From assembly GCA_023433405.1 (NCBI GenBank), contig JAEZCT010000054.1, positions 1 through 64,000 of the forward strand: 64,000 nucleotides of DNA, given 5' to 3'. The notes beneath the pieces were generated by a model. That model was not told the DNA's origin. It did not search any database and saw only the letters and a list, made by a program, of their open reading frames with translations. The stretch is from Bacillota bacterium. GTDB lineage: Bacteria; Bacillota; Clostridia; Oscillospirales; Ruminococcaceae. Positions 25,071 through 33,729 of this stretch are shown one piece after another. Within the stretch, counting starts at the first letter, position 1. Every line of letters begins with the position of its first letter. Made by a program: the position numbers and the translations under genes.

Positions 25071-25623
25071 AAACTGCAGTTCCTTTGTTATCTGTTTTTA
25101 CAACATGCTGACGCGTTGTTGTGTGTATTAAATTATACAATAAAATGCGTTGTTGTTTCAAGCGGTAATTCACATTATTTAGAATTTTTTTATTGCTTTC
25201 CTCAACTTTTATTATTATTGCGTGCATTTTCCTATTCACCTTGCCGTAAGCAGCCGTTGCGGGGCGCACAAAGATGCGGGAGAGAAACCGGAGAAATCTC
25301 CGTATAAGCGTGGCAATAGCTTTTGAGGCCTTTGCTATGATAGAACCAAGCGTTAAAAAATATACAACTACGCCAATCACGATTCCAGCAAGCAAGAAAA
25401 TGCGCAACTCTCCCTCATTGACTGTCAGGAAGAATAAAAACATGCAAACGGCGCAAAACACGCAATATAAGATGTCCTGAAAAAAGATTGCAACCGCACC
25501 CATTTTAATCATTAGGCGCAAGATTCGAAGAGGCTCAAAGCATAAGCCAAGAACAAACCCGAATGCGCATGCCTCAATAAACATCACCGTCTGCCGCGCG
25601 ACGACTACCTCCACAGCTTTCAC
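25018..25623 (-). CDS. yabQ: Spore cortex biosynthesis protein YabQ
   Basis: A 201-residue membrane protein of sporulation. Four hydrophobic segments lie in the first 120 residues, then a basic tail. The opening (VARQTVMFIEACAFGFVLGLCFEPLRILRL) is typical of YabQ. In B. subtilis it is made in the mother cell under sigma-E, lies in the outer forespore membrane, and is needed for cortex formation. The C-terminal tail is long and overlaps divIC. The gene follows yabP by about 44 bases. Confidence 0.88.
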   Translation of the reverse strand: MKAVEVVVARQTVMFIEACAFGFVLGLCFEPLRILRLMIKMGAVAIFFQDILYCVFCAVCMFLFFLTVNEGELRIFLLAGIVIGVVVYFLTLGSIIAKASKAIATLIRRFLRFLSRIFVRPATAAYGKVNRKMHAIIIKVEESNKKILNNVNYRLKQQRILLYNLIHTTTRQHVVKTDNKGTAVYENKRHRSKKESNSPRI

Positions 25624-25667
25624 ACCCTTTTTGGTCGTAACGCCCTCCGCGCATGCCGCGGGCTGGG

Positions 25668-25949
25668 TTACTTAAAGAGACGCTCAAAAAAGCCGCGCCG
25701 TTTGACATCGTCGTCGGTATAGATCATCGTATGAATATCACCGTCTATATTCAGCTCGCCGGTATCTACATTCAGCTTGTTAATGTGCAGGTTCGAGCCT
25801 CTTACAGTCAGCTCTCCCATTTCAGTAAACAGCACGATAGTCTGTTCATCGAAGCTGTCGATATCGTTTACACCCGACAATGACAGCACCCGTCTTCCCT
25901 CTAAAATCAAATTGTGGGGAACCTTTGGTATCTTTTTCTCCTCCGCCAT
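25668..25949 (-). CDS. yabP: Sporulation protein YabP
   Basis: A 93-residue protein of the YabP/YqfC family. The typical segments are HNLILEGRRVLSLSGVNDIDSFDEQTIVLFTEMGELTVRGSNLHI split over residues 9-55, then LNVDTGELNIDGDI. It acts with YabQ in cortex formation in the mother cell. ATG 25949 lies 11 bases after GGAAAGG; two upstream in-frame ATGs are badly spaced. A longer non-coding gap (25950-26158) separates it from rqcP, so it may have its own sporulation promoter, although none is clear. Confidence 0.9.
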   Translation of the reverse strand: MAEEKKIPKVPHNLILEGRRVLSLSGVNDIDSFDEQTIVLFTEMGELTVRGSNLHINKLNVDTGELNIDGDIHTMIYTDDDVKRRGFFERLFK

Positions 25950-26158
25950 TCGATACGCCATCCTTTCCTTGCATATCCATTCCACTCATCTTGTCATCAG
26001 ATCACAACCGGGGTATCCCGATTGTAAAATGCCCGCGAAATCTTTGCCAAACTCAGGCATCATCCAATAATATGATAAGTGGGCTGATTATATGCCCGAC
26101 TAAGGCCGTTTCACTTTAGCCGCTGACAGAAAGGCGAAGGGTTCGCTTTAACTGCAAT

Positions 26159-26401
26159 TTACGGCAGAACCTCATAGTTTGCGGCTGCGTCCTCTCTGGT
26201 GGCGTATTCGCTTACCTTTAGCACACGCACTCGAAGCGGGTTAGCACCAAGGTTAATTCGAAGAATATCACCCTCCTTAACCTCGTAGGAGGCCCTTGCG
26301 GGTTTATCATTCACAGAAATACGTCCAGCGTCGCAGGCCTCATTTGCGATGGTTCTTCGTTTAATTAGTCTAGTTACTTTTAAGTACTTATCTAGTCTCA
26401 C
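26159..26401 (-). CDS. rqcP: S4-domain RNA-binding protein RqcP (YabO)
   Basis: An 80-residue S4 RNA-binding protein (RLDKYLKVTRLIKRRTIANEACDAGRI). In B. subtilis this gene, formerly yabO, is a factor of ribosome quality control. It holds peptidyl-tRNA on stalled 50S subunits while RqcH adds alanine tails. I chose GTG 26401, after GGAAAGGGAA. The longer frame to 26461 would run through the terminator of hup. Its place between hup and yabP matches the conserved yabN-yabO-yabP order. Confidence 0.9.
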   Translation of the reverse strand: MRLDKYLKVTRLIKRRTIANEACDAGRISVNDKPARASYEVKEGDILRINLGANPLRVRVLKVSEYATREDAAANYEVLP

Positions 26402-26441
26402 AATATTCCCTTTCCGGCGAGCAGCCCATAAAATCTCATTT

Positions 26442-26475
26442 AAAAAAACTGCGCACCGCAAAATCGATGCGCAGC
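26442..26475 (-). terminator. Terminator of hup
   Basis: Minus strand: CTGCGCA (26469-26475) pairs with TGCGCAG (26449-26455), followed by seven T residues. Confidence 0.75.
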
Positions 26476-26542
26476 CTATTTAACACTGTAAAAAACTAAA
26501 TAAAAATTATCAAGTTAAAAAGGTTGTTTCGGAGACACAGTG

Positions 26543-26818
26543 TTATTTCGCAACCTGCTCTTTTAAAGACTTGCCCGCTTTGAAAACGGGAAGCTTAGAA
26601 GCGGGGATAACAATTTCTTCCTTGGTTCTGGGGTTGCGGCCAACTCTCTGGCTGCGAGCCTTAACCTCAAAGGAACCAAACCCAACGATCTGAACCTTGT
26701 CGCCGCCGGCCAGTGTCTCGGCAATTGCCTCAAAAACAGCGTTTACCGCTTTATCCGCATCCTTTTTAGAGATATCCGTCTTTTCAGCAACCGCATTAAT
26801 TAACTCAGTCTTTGTCAT
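26543..26818 (-). CDS. HU family DNA-binding protein
   Basis: A 91-residue histone-like protein, standard HU length. It shows MTKTELINAVAEKT, the dimer core and the beta-arm GFGSFEVKARSQRVGRNPRTKEEI with the intercalating proline. It bends and compacts DNA as a dimer. It is inserted between mazG and rqcP, genes that are adjacent in B. subtilis. GGAGGG precedes its ATG and a terminator follows, so it can be transcribed separately and at high level. Confidence 0.96.
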   Translation of the reverse strand: MTKTELINAVAEKTDISKKDADKAVNAVFEAIAETLAGGDKVQIVGFGSFEVKARSQRVGRNPRTKEEIVIPASKLPVFKAGKSLKEQVAK

Positions 26819-26848
26819 TCTCTTTCCCTCCGAAAATCTTTCTTGGTT

Positions 26849-27652
26849 TTAGTTTTGCCTGATCTTTTTCGCTTCATTCCAAAGCATGTCCAGCTCACTG
26901 ATATCAGCGTTAGCCATATCGACGCCTTTGACCTCCGCAAGCTGTTCCACTTGCGAAAACCGGCTTATAAACTTGTCGGTAGCGGCGGTAAGCACCTCTT
27001 CCGAATCCAGTGAGAGAAACCTAGAGATATTCACACAGGAAAACAACAGATCACCCAGTTCTTCCGCTGTAGCGCGTGCGTCTCCATCGGCGGCAGCACG
27101 CATCAACTCCGAAAGCTCGCTAACAAGGTCGGAAAGCGCATAACGGAGATCGGGGTAATCAAACCCGCTTTTTGCCGCTCTGGACTGCACTTTTTGCGCA
27201 CGCATAAGTGCAGGCAATACGCGCGGAACATTCTCCATACTTTGAGTGCGAGACTTCATTCCCTTTTGTGAATTTTTAATGTTTTCCCAATTGACCAATA
27301 CCTCATCCGCAGATGCACACTTGTCTCCGCCAGAGAAGATGTGCGGATGGCGCACAATAAGCTTCTTGCAAATCCCGTCCGCCACATCATCGAAGTCAAA
27401 ATTACCCTGTTCCTTTTCCATCCGGCAGTGAAATACTACCTGCAGCAGAACATCGCCCAGCTCTTCCTTCAACAGTGATCGGTCATTCTCATCAATCGCC
27501 TCGCAAACCTCGTAAACCTCTTCGATAAAGTTTTTGCGTATGCTTTGATGAGTCTGCTCCCGATCCCAAGGACAGCCATCCTCACCGCGCAGGATATCCA
27601 TAATTTCAAGTAGATCGTTTACGTTATATTGTGGCTTGAATAGAAAATTCAC
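26849..27652 (-). CDS. mazG: Nucleoside triphosphate pyrophosphohydrolase MazG
   Basis: A 267-residue MazG with two helical repeats. The first has EDGCPWDREQTHQSIRKNFIEEVYEVCEAI and EELGDVLLQVVFH, the metal-binding EExxE and DxxD pattern. The second has AEELGDLLFSCVNISRF. It hydrolyses NTPs to NMP and pyrophosphate and cleans non-canonical nucleotides. GTG 27652 lies 6 bases after AAGGAG, so the TTG at 27673 is rejected. B. subtilis YabN carries an N-terminal methyltransferase-like domain that is missing here. The gene lies 40 bases after the flippase gene. Confidence 0.93.
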   Translation of the reverse strand: MNFLFKPQYNVNDLLEIMDILRGEDGCPWDREQTHQSIRKNFIEEVYEVCEAIDENDRSLLKEELGDVLLQVVFHCRMEKEQGNFDFDDVADGICKKLIVRHPHIFSGGDKCASADEVLVNWENIKNSQKGMKSRTQSMENVPRVLPALMRAQKVQSRAAKSGFDYPDLRYALSDLVSELSELMRAAADGDARATAEELGDLLFSCVNISRFLSLDSEEVLTAATDKFISRFSQVEQLAEVKGVDMANADISELDMLWNEAKKIRQN

Positions 27653-27692
27653 TATGCGCTCCTTGGTTTCCAATTGTTAAAACATATATATA

Positions 27693-29447
27693 TTACCCTA
27701 TAATCCTGTTGTTTTCAAGTACTTTGGCGATTTTTTCTCCTCCTGGGAGCATCCGAACATCATCGGCGCTAATACCTCGAATGAGTATTAAAACAATAAC
27801 ATAAACAAGTCCTGCGATTAAAATCGAAATAACAGTGGATAATCTCGAATCCAGTCGAATTAGCAACAAACCGTTTGATGCATATGCGGCACCCGCGCAC
27901 ATCAGCCCGGCAAACAACGGTTTCAAAAACACGCTCTTAAAATCCAGTATCGTGCCGGTACATTTGCAAACAGCAACAACACTGGCCACCACGATGAAAA
28001 GATAGCATAAAAAGGTTCCAACCGGGGCCCCCATAATGTTTATTTTGGGAACTGCAACCAATAAATAATTCGCCGCGAGCTTTAGCAGTGCGCCAATGCT
28101 CATAAACTTAACCGGCAGGTCTGCCCTGCCAACCGCTTGCAGAATGGCGTTAACGGGGCTGGCTATTGCAACAAAAACTACGCTTATCCCCATAAACGAC
28201 AGCAAGGGGGTGGAGATTGCAACCTCTCCCGCCATACCGTTGCCTGAGAAGTTATAGAGCAGACTTAGAATTGGGCCGGCAAGTGCCATCATCCCAAGAC
28301 CGGACGGCATCGCGATCAGCGAAGTGACGCGAAGGGAGGATTCCACATTACGCTTAATGCCGCTGCTATCTCTTCTTGCCCAAGCGGCAGAAACAGCCGG
28401 CAGTACACTCACACCAAACGCCGTTGTGATAGAAGGAACCAAGTGAAAGATCGTGATGGGTAGCCCCTTGTAAGTTCCAAACAGATATGCGGGTAAGCGC
28501 TCAAGCGTCATATCATCCGGCAGCATTCCGCGATATTGCGTCAAAATTGTCTGCGCGTCGTTTTGCACGGCGATGGAAAGTCGGTTCATCACAGACGCAA
28601 GGTCAATCGTTGCTGTTAAACTGACCACCAGCGCCCCAATGCACACGGGTATCGCAACGCGTATCAACCCTTTCACTAGCTCTTTTCGAGAACGCGCATT
28701 CGGCGAATAGGCGAGTTCCTCTTTGGTAAGTCCATCACCGTGTCTAGCATGTGTGATTGAGAGATACAGGCACCCAAACAGGGTGCTGAGAGTAACACCA
28801 AGTACGGCGCCCATGGCCGCGAATGGTAGTACGGCGGTTTTTGCCTCCTCTAGGGTGTTGACCGCGACAAAAAAGACTCTGCCGGTTTTTTCGTAGGATT
28901 CAAGACCCAGCTTTTCCACCCAAAAAGCCAGACCAAGTCCCAAAACCAACTTTGCCAGAGCCTCTACCACCTGAGAAATTGCCGTGGGGTACATGTTGCG
29001 CAGACCCTCATAATAGCCCCGGTAGGAGGACATAATGCATAAAAACAGTACCGCGGGAGCGATTGCCATAATGGCATACTCCCCTGCGGGATTGCCCACC
29101 AACGCGGCAAACGGCTTAGCAAATACAAAGGATACCAAAAATCCAATGGTTCCGGTAATTAAAAACAATAAAAGAGATAGTCTCCGTATGCGGCGAACAT
29201 CCCGGTACCGCCCCTGTGCCACGCTTTCTGATATCATTTTGGATACCGCTACGGGCAGTCCTGCTATGGCGATGGCAGAGATTGGGTTAAAGATATCGTA
29301 CGCGGTATAGAAGTGCGCCGCACCCTCCGCCCCTAGTACCATGGTCAGGGGTATCTTAAACACTGCGCCTATGATCTTCACCAGAACGGTAGCCATAGTG
29401 AGAATCAATGCGCCATGAAGAAAGCTTTGATTACGTCTTACGGGCAT
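27693..29447 (-). CDS. spoVB: SpoVB/MurJ-like lipid flippase (MOP superfamily)
   Basis: A polytopic protein of 584 residues with about 14 membrane segments. Its start (FLHGALILTMATVLVKIIGAVFKIPL) and inner segments (PISAIAIAGLPVAVSKMISESV) match the SpoVB/YabM/YtgP group, which move lipid-linked peptidoglycan or polysaccharide precursors across the membrane. In spore formers SpoVB serves cortex synthesis. Position before mazG and rqcP corresponds to B. subtilis yabM, so orthology could be to YabM rather than SpoVB. ATG 29447 has AGGA 10 bases upstream. An extended -10 (TGCTATACT) lies about 45 bases further upstream. Confidence 0.8.
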   Translation of the reverse strand: MPVRRNQSFLHGALILTMATVLVKIIGAVFKIPLTMVLGAEGAAHFYTAYDIFNPISAIAIAGLPVAVSKMISESVAQGRYRDVRRIRRLSLLLFLITGTIGFLVSFVFAKPFAALVGNPAGEYAIMAIAPAVLFLCIMSSYRGYYEGLRNMYPTAISQVVEALAKLVLGLGLAFWVEKLGLESYEKTGRVFFVAVNTLEEAKTAVLPFAAMGAVLGVTLSTLFGCLYLSITHARHGDGLTKEELAYSPNARSRKELVKGLIRVAIPVCIGALVVSLTATIDLASVMNRLSIAVQNDAQTILTQYRGMLPDDMTLERLPAYLFGTYKGLPITIFHLVPSITTAFGVSVLPAVSAAWARRDSSGIKRNVESSLRVTSLIAMPSGLGMMALAGPILSLLYNFSGNGMAGEVAISTPLLSFMGISVVFVAIASPVNAILQAVGRADLPVKFMSIGALLKLAANYLLVAVPKINIMGAPVGTFLCYLFIVVASVVAVCKCTGTILDFKSVFLKPLFAGLMCAGAAYASNGLLLIRLDSRLSTVISILIAGLVYVIVLILIRGISADDVRMLPGGEKIAKVLENNRIIG

Positions 29448-29856
29448 GGTCATCACGTCCTATACAAGATGATAATACTAATGCATTGAACTGGAATATA
29501 GTATAGCACCGCTCCCGCTGTAAAAAGAGCAAAAACCAAAAGTCTTTGCAACTGCAAGCAGCATCGCGACTGCGCGGTCTTGCATGAGTAATTATCCGGT
29601 ATGCCTGGTAGAGCCTTGCAAATACTCTCGAATTATTAATATGCGATTCATCCGGCTGCATATGCGACAGAGGAATAAACTTTGCAAAAGGTATACAAAA
29701 TGCACCCCCGGAATCGGCGCCTCCGTGGGAGCGGGCTTTTATCATGTCCCTTGACAATGAGAACTGCCAAAGCAAATCGGTTGAGACGCGTTTTCATTGT
29801 CAAGGCAAAAGGTTTACATACTAAATCCTAAAATAAGTGCAGGTTTGAGATGGGGC
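29448..29856. other. Intergenic stretch with a spaced inverted repeat
   Basis: No supported gene. A minus-strand frame (29431-29775) overlaps the flippase start and has no family features. A perfect 12-bp inverted repeat, CCTTGACAATGA (29749-29760) with 29794-29805, is separated by 33 bases. Each arm contains a TTGACA, one facing each way, but neither has a matching -10 box. Beside it, a CCCCCGGA/TCCGTGGG stem (29705-29729) is followed by TTTT on the plus strand. Confidence 0.4.
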
Positions 29857-30135
29857 TTACTTCTCTTTGTTAATTTGCTCCGTTAAATCATGAATGCGGC
29901 TTAGCAAATCGTCAATCGCAAGAATGACCTCGTTCTTCGCAGAGGAATCGCCGTTCCCGTTTTTAATCATTGCATAATCGAGTTTTCCTAACTTCTGATA
30001 GCAGCGGTCAAGCTCCGCCTTGAGATTCATGCGCTCAATTTTAAGCTTGGATTCGTTGACAAACTCCCCTGTTGCCTTGCACGCGTTGTCGAACATGTTT
30101 TGAGCAGTGGTTGCGAAATCATCAAAGGTTGTCAT
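29857..30135 (-). CDS. Small coiled-coil protein of unknown function
   Basis: A 92-residue hydrophilic protein that I do not recognise. A helical first half (FATTAQNMFDNACKATGEFVNESKLKIERMNLKAEL) is followed by CYQKLGKLDYAMIKNGNGD and a final helix that ends in EQINKEK. No membrane segment or signal is present. A good AAAGGAG site precedes the ATG. It is the last gene after the nucleoside kinase, 23 bases downstream, so it is likely co-transcribed with hemZ and the kinase. The pattern suggests a structural or adaptor protein, but that is a guess. Confidence 0.7.
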   Translation of the reverse strand: MTTFDDFATTAQNMFDNACKATGEFVNESKLKIERMNLKAELDRCYQKLGKLDYAMIKNGNGDSSAKNEVILAIDDLLSRIHDLTEQINKEK

Positions 30136-30158
30136 AGTACCTTCAGCTCCTTTTTTAT

Positions 30159-31103
30159 TTAGTCAATAAACTCCCGAAGTAGGGAGTTGCCCGCAATGTA
30201 TTTTTTGTCAAGTTCACGAAATAGCGACAATGCGCGATAGATTCGCTCGAATCTGGGGTATGCCTCATCCCCTGTATCCATAGCCTGAATCAGCGGGTTG
30301 ATATAATGGTGAAAGATACAAGGTTCATAAAGAATTAAGGAATCAATGGTCAAATCGGCCCGCTGTTTGTATGGGGAAATATAGCGTTTTTCTCCATCCC
30401 GGACGGATCTCCACATCTTCGCGGTTTGTTCAAGCGTAGAGGCACGATGCCAAAAATCGCGTACACATCGGCGAATAAAACGCAAATCTACATGGTTGAG
30501 TACAATATCCTCGCCCAGCCGGTATTCACCGCAAACGCTGATATACAGCCTTAAGAACCTGGAAGGGTCATTCCCCTCGGTAATTAACGGGTTCAGCGCG
30601 TGAATACCCTCCACAATCAAAATATCACTGTCACCAAGGATAATCTCATTGGTCGCGGTGGAACGTGAAGCAGTCATAAAATCAAAGGTTGGAAGGCTCG
30701 CCCTGCCCGTATTCGTTAACTCCTTAAAGCACTGATGAATACATTCAATATCCAAAGCATAAATGGTTTCCAAATCTCGCGACCCGTCGGGCAGCACGGG
30801 AAGGTTACTCTGGTTAATATAAAAGTCGTCCAAAGATACCACAAAGCTGTTTATCCCAAATTCTTCTTTGAGCATAGTACGAAAACGATGCGCCGTAACT
30901 GTCTTTCCTGACGCGCTGGGTCCTGCCAGCAAAACGATATGTGCATGAGTCAGATTTTGGCTGATATGCCCACAGGCACTGCGCATCTGCTGGTTATATC
31001 GCTCCTCACTCAGGATGGCGAGCTCCTCCGGTCGCGCGGAGGTAAGCGCGTTGAGCTGATCCACAAGGATGGCACCCTGTGCATCATACAACTCCTTTGT
31101 CAT
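30159..31103 (-). CDS. Uridine kinase-like nucleoside kinase
   Basis: A 314-residue P-loop kinase of the uridine kinase/phosphoribulokinase family. Walker A is LLAGPSASGKT (about 58-68), followed by VSLDDFYIN, the substrate aspartate region DSDILIVEGIHALNPL and the lid region IRRCVRDFWHRAST. The N-terminal extension of about 45 residues is longer than in classic Udk. Related proteins in Clostridia are often annotated as nucleoside kinases fused to a TGS domain; this one lacks TGS. Its start overlaps the end of hemZ by 20 bases. Confidence 0.82.
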   Translation of the reverse strand: MTKELYDAQGAILVDQLNALTSARPEELAILSEERYNQQMRSACGHISQNLTHAHIVLLAGPSASGKTVTAHRFRTMLKEEFGINSFVVSLDDFYINQSNLPVLPDGSRDLETIYALDIECIHQCFKELTNTGRASLPTFDFMTASRSTATNEIILGDSDILIVEGIHALNPLITEGNDPSRFLRLYISVCGEYRLGEDIVLNHVDLRFIRRCVRDFWHRASTLEQTAKMWRSVRDGEKRYISPYKQRADLTIDSLILYEPCIFHHYINPLIQAMDTGDEAYPRFERIYRALSLFRELDKKYIAGNSLLREFID

Positions 31104-32556
31104 AAAAGGATTTCACCTTCCTTTTTCTCAATAGTATTTCTTCAAAACGGTCAATATACTCGTATGGGTATTTGTAGTTGTAAATTCTTTCAATCCTCGC
31201 ATTGCCGCCGCCTTTCAGCTTCGTCACGGCCCCTGCGCCGCAGGCAAGTATGGTATGCGTCTCATCCATTATAAACACGTTGTAAAGACCCTCATAGCCC
31301 TCTCGTGAGAATCCGATATTCTCCAGGTTGTCCCGCGTGTTCCGCTGGCGATAAAGATAGTAGGGGTAATACTCCGCCTGCGCAAGGGAGGTTTCTGCAT
31401 ACTCCATCATCTTGGCGGCAATGCCCTTTTGTGTGGCAAACGCCGCGCTTTGATAGGCAAGGTCGGCCGAACGCTTTAAGCTGAGGGTATGCACCGTGAT
31501 GTTTTCAGGTTGGAGGCTAATCGTGCGGTCAAGCGTCATCCGAAAGCTTTCTAAGCTGTCGGATGGCAAACCCACGATCAAATCCATATTGATACACGCT
31601 ATTCCTGTTGCCCGTGCAGTCTCATAAGCCTTAACGGTCTCCTCCGCCGTATGCCTGCGCCCAATCACCCTCAGCACCTCCTCGTTAAAGGTCTGCGGGT
31701 TAATGCTGACGCGGGTGGCACCGTACTGTCTTATCACCTGCATTTTTTCAGCAGTAACGGTATCGGGGCGGCCTGCTTCAACAGTGTATTCGCGAACGGC
31801 AGTAAGGTCAAAGCCTTTACACACAGTAAGCATCAGTTTTTTAAGCTGCCCGGCGCTCAAGGTCGTTGGGGTTCCCCCTCCGATATACACCGTCTCCAGC
31901 TTTAAGCCCAGTTCTTTGGCGATCTCCCCTGTTGCGATAAGTTCCTCACATAGTTTTTCAAGGTAGGGCTCGGTGAGCTGCGCTGTTTTTTCAATAGCAT
32001 GGGAAACAAAAGAGCAGTACAGGCAACGGGAGGGACAAAAGGGAATGGCAATATACAGGCTAAATGAATTGTCCCGCGAGCTTTCAACTATCCTGCCTTC
32101 CCGCGCGGCAGTCTCACGCAGCAGCCGTGCCTTGCGCGGCGCAACCAAATAGCGGCAGCAAAGATACTCGGATGCTTCCTGCTCCGTCATGCCGGATTCC
32201 ACCAGCCTGCGCAGCAGCACCACAGGGCGAATTCCGGTAAGGATACCCCATTCCGGAGTGATACCGGTTAAGGGCGAAAGTATGTGAAAAATGAGTATGC
32301 CGAATACACGCTCGCATTCGCGTTCAAAATCTCCGCCATTTCGTTTTACCGTCTCACCTTGCTCATGTACCTCTTCTCCAACGCGTATCCTGGTAAGGAG
32401 CATTACGTTTTCGGAGAACTCAAGTAGCTCGGTGAGGATGTAATCGCCCTCTTCGGGAACCTGCTCGGCCTGCTCAAGTCCCTTACCGCAAAAAAACAAC
32501 AATGCGACGTTTCGCACCTCATAGCCGAAGTCATGGCCTTTAATAACAATCGTCAT
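31084..32556 (-). CDS. hemZ: Coproporphyrinogen dehydrogenase HemZ (radical SAM)
   Basis: A 490-residue radical SAM protein. The iron-sulfur cysteines are C174, C178 and C181 in FCPSRCLYCSF. The segments TVYIGGGTPTTLSAGQLKKL and RVSINPQTFNEEVLRVIGR are typical of the HemN/HemZ group. The N-terminal domain of about 160 residues distinguishes HemZ from HemN. The established activity is oxygen-independent coproporphyrinogen III oxidation, but many relatives are heme chaperones. No other heme genes are in the window, so the actual role is uncertain. The ATG at 32556 overlaps the preceding gene. Confidence 0.85.
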   Translation of the reverse strand: MTIVIKGHDFGYEVRNVALLFFCGKGLEQAEQVPEEGDYILTELLEFSENVMLLTRIRVGEEVHEQGETVKRNGGDFERECERVFGILIFHILSPLTGITPEWGILTGIRPVVLLRRLVESGMTEQEASEYLCCRYLVAPRKARLLRETAAREGRIVESSRDNSFSLYIAIPFCPSRCLYCSFVSHAIEKTAQLTEPYLEKLCEELIATGEIAKELGLKLETVYIGGGTPTTLSAGQLKKLMLTVCKGFDLTAVREYTVEAGRPDTVTAEKMQVIRQYGATRVSINPQTFNEEVLRVIGRRHTAEETVKAYETARATGIACINMDLIVGLPSDSLESFRMTLDRTISLQPENITVHTLSLKRSADLAYQSAAFATQKGIAAKMMEYAETSLAQAEYYPYYLYRQRNTRDNLENIGFSREGYEGLYNVFIMDETHTILACGAGAVTKLKGGGNARIERIYNYKYPYEYIDRFEEILLRKRKVKSFYDKGVV

Positions 32557-33193
32557 AATCCACATTCCCTAGGTATGGGTTGGTGCGTCGCTCCGTCTCA
32601 AGGGTGGTTTCCCTATCATGACCGGGCAGAACGCGGTAGTCTCCTTCCAGCTCATCCGCCAGCCGCTTTACCGACGCAACCTCGGTTTGCAGGTCACCGC
32701 CATAATGGGTCACGATGCCAATAGTACCCGCGAACAAGGTGTCACCGGTAAACAGCATATCCCCCAGAATGTAAACCACCGACCCAAGGGTGTGACCAGG
32801 TGTGGCAAAGACTGTTAAGGTAAGCTCATCCAACTCAAGGCGGTCCCCATGAGAAACCGTACGTTCCACCCGCAATCCGGAAAGATTGTAACGCAAATCA
32901 TCGGCAAAACGTGCGCCTACATTCTTCACAGGATCGTACAGCATCTCCTCATCCTCTTTTGAAACGATAATCCCCGCGCCTGTTGCCTCAATCAAATCGC
33001 GAACCGCGCCGATATGGTCAAAGTGCCCGTGCGTCAACAATATTGCTTTGAGTGTCACTTCGTTTGCACGAATAGCCTCTAATATTTTCTCTGACTCAGC
33101 ACCCGGGTCAATGATAAATCCATTCCCTTTATCAGAACGGATGATATAACAGTTATTGTCCATCGGACCTACGGTTAAACGTATCAGCTTCAT
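32540..33193 (-). CDS. MBL-fold metallo-hydrolase (glyoxalase II-like)
   Basis: A 217-residue metallo-beta-lactamase-fold hydrolase. The metal motif is LLTHGHFDHIG (H55, H57, D59, H60), with further ligands in PGHTLGSV, FTGDTLF and VLPGHD. It resembles the glyoxalase II-like YqgX group, which cleaves thioesters such as S-lactoylglutathione analogues. Its substrate in this organism is unknown. It lies in the rel-dtd-MBL-hemZ run, a frequent order in Firmicutes, and overlaps hemZ by 17 bases. Confidence 0.85.
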   Translation of the reverse strand: MKLIRLTVGPMDNNCYIIRSDKGNGFIIDPGAESEKILEAIRANEVTLKAILLTHGHFDHIGAVRDLIEATGAGIIVSKEDEEMLYDPVKNVGARFADDLRYNLSGLRVERTVSHGDRLELDELTLTVFATPGHTLGSVVYILGDMLFTGDTLFAGTIGIVTHYGGDLQTEVASVKRLADELEGDYRVLPGHDRETTLETERRTNPYLGNVDYDDCY

Positions 33194-33229
33194 TCTCAAT
33201 TCATCTCTTTCGTTGCTTTAACATATTGC

Positions 33230-33679
33230 CTACAAATCGTCGGTATCCAATATTATCGTAATTGGCCCGTCATTTAAGAGCGATACCTTCATATCCGCGC
33301 CAAATTCTCCGGTTTTCACGATATCAATGCCATTTTCCCGCACAAAGGAAATAAAGCGCTCATAAAGAGGCTTGGCCTGCTCCGGACTCGCGGCGGCGAT
33401 AAACGATGGCCGTCTGCCATGGCTTGCGTCGGCACAAATCGTAAAATTGGGGATGATGAGCATCCCCCCTCCAACATCATGCAACGACAGGTTCATCTTG
33501 CCGCATCCATCCTCAAATACCCGCAGCTCCGATGCCTTTTTAGCAAGAACCTTTGCTTCGAGCTCGGTATCCTTATCATAAACCCCAACAAGCAGCAGGA
33601 AGCCCTGTGCAATCTCGCCACGCACGATAGAATCAATCTCCACTTTTGCCCATTGTACCCGCTGCAGTACAGCGCGCAT
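33230..33679 (-). CDS. dtd: D-aminoacyl-tRNA deacylase
   Basis: A 149-residue DTD that removes D-amino acids, and glycine from tRNA-Ala, by hydrolysis. It starts MRAVLQRVQWAKVEID and has HGRRPSF and the chirality-checking Gly-cisPro motif in NDGPITI. The usual SQFT-L segment of the active site reads PNFTI here, so the conserved serine and glutamine are both replaced while the threonine is kept. This may be lineage variation or altered activity. The gene follows rel by about 50 bases. Confidence 0.9.
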   Translation of the reverse strand: MRAVLQRVQWAKVEIDSIVRGEIAQGFLLLVGVYDKDTELEAKVLAKKASELRVFEDGCGKMNLSLHDVGGGMLIIPNFTICADASHGRRPSFIAAASPEQAKPLYERFISFVRENGIDIVKTGEFGADMKVSLLNDGPITIILDTDDL

Positions 33680-33729
33680 AAGCCTTGCCTCCCCCTGACT
33701 ATTCTTTAGCCGACAACACCGAGTAAGAC

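Noticed and set aside
29431..29775. Minus-strand frame of 114 codons upstream of the flippase gene
   Set aside because: Overlaps the flippase start, has no family features and no good ribosome binding site.
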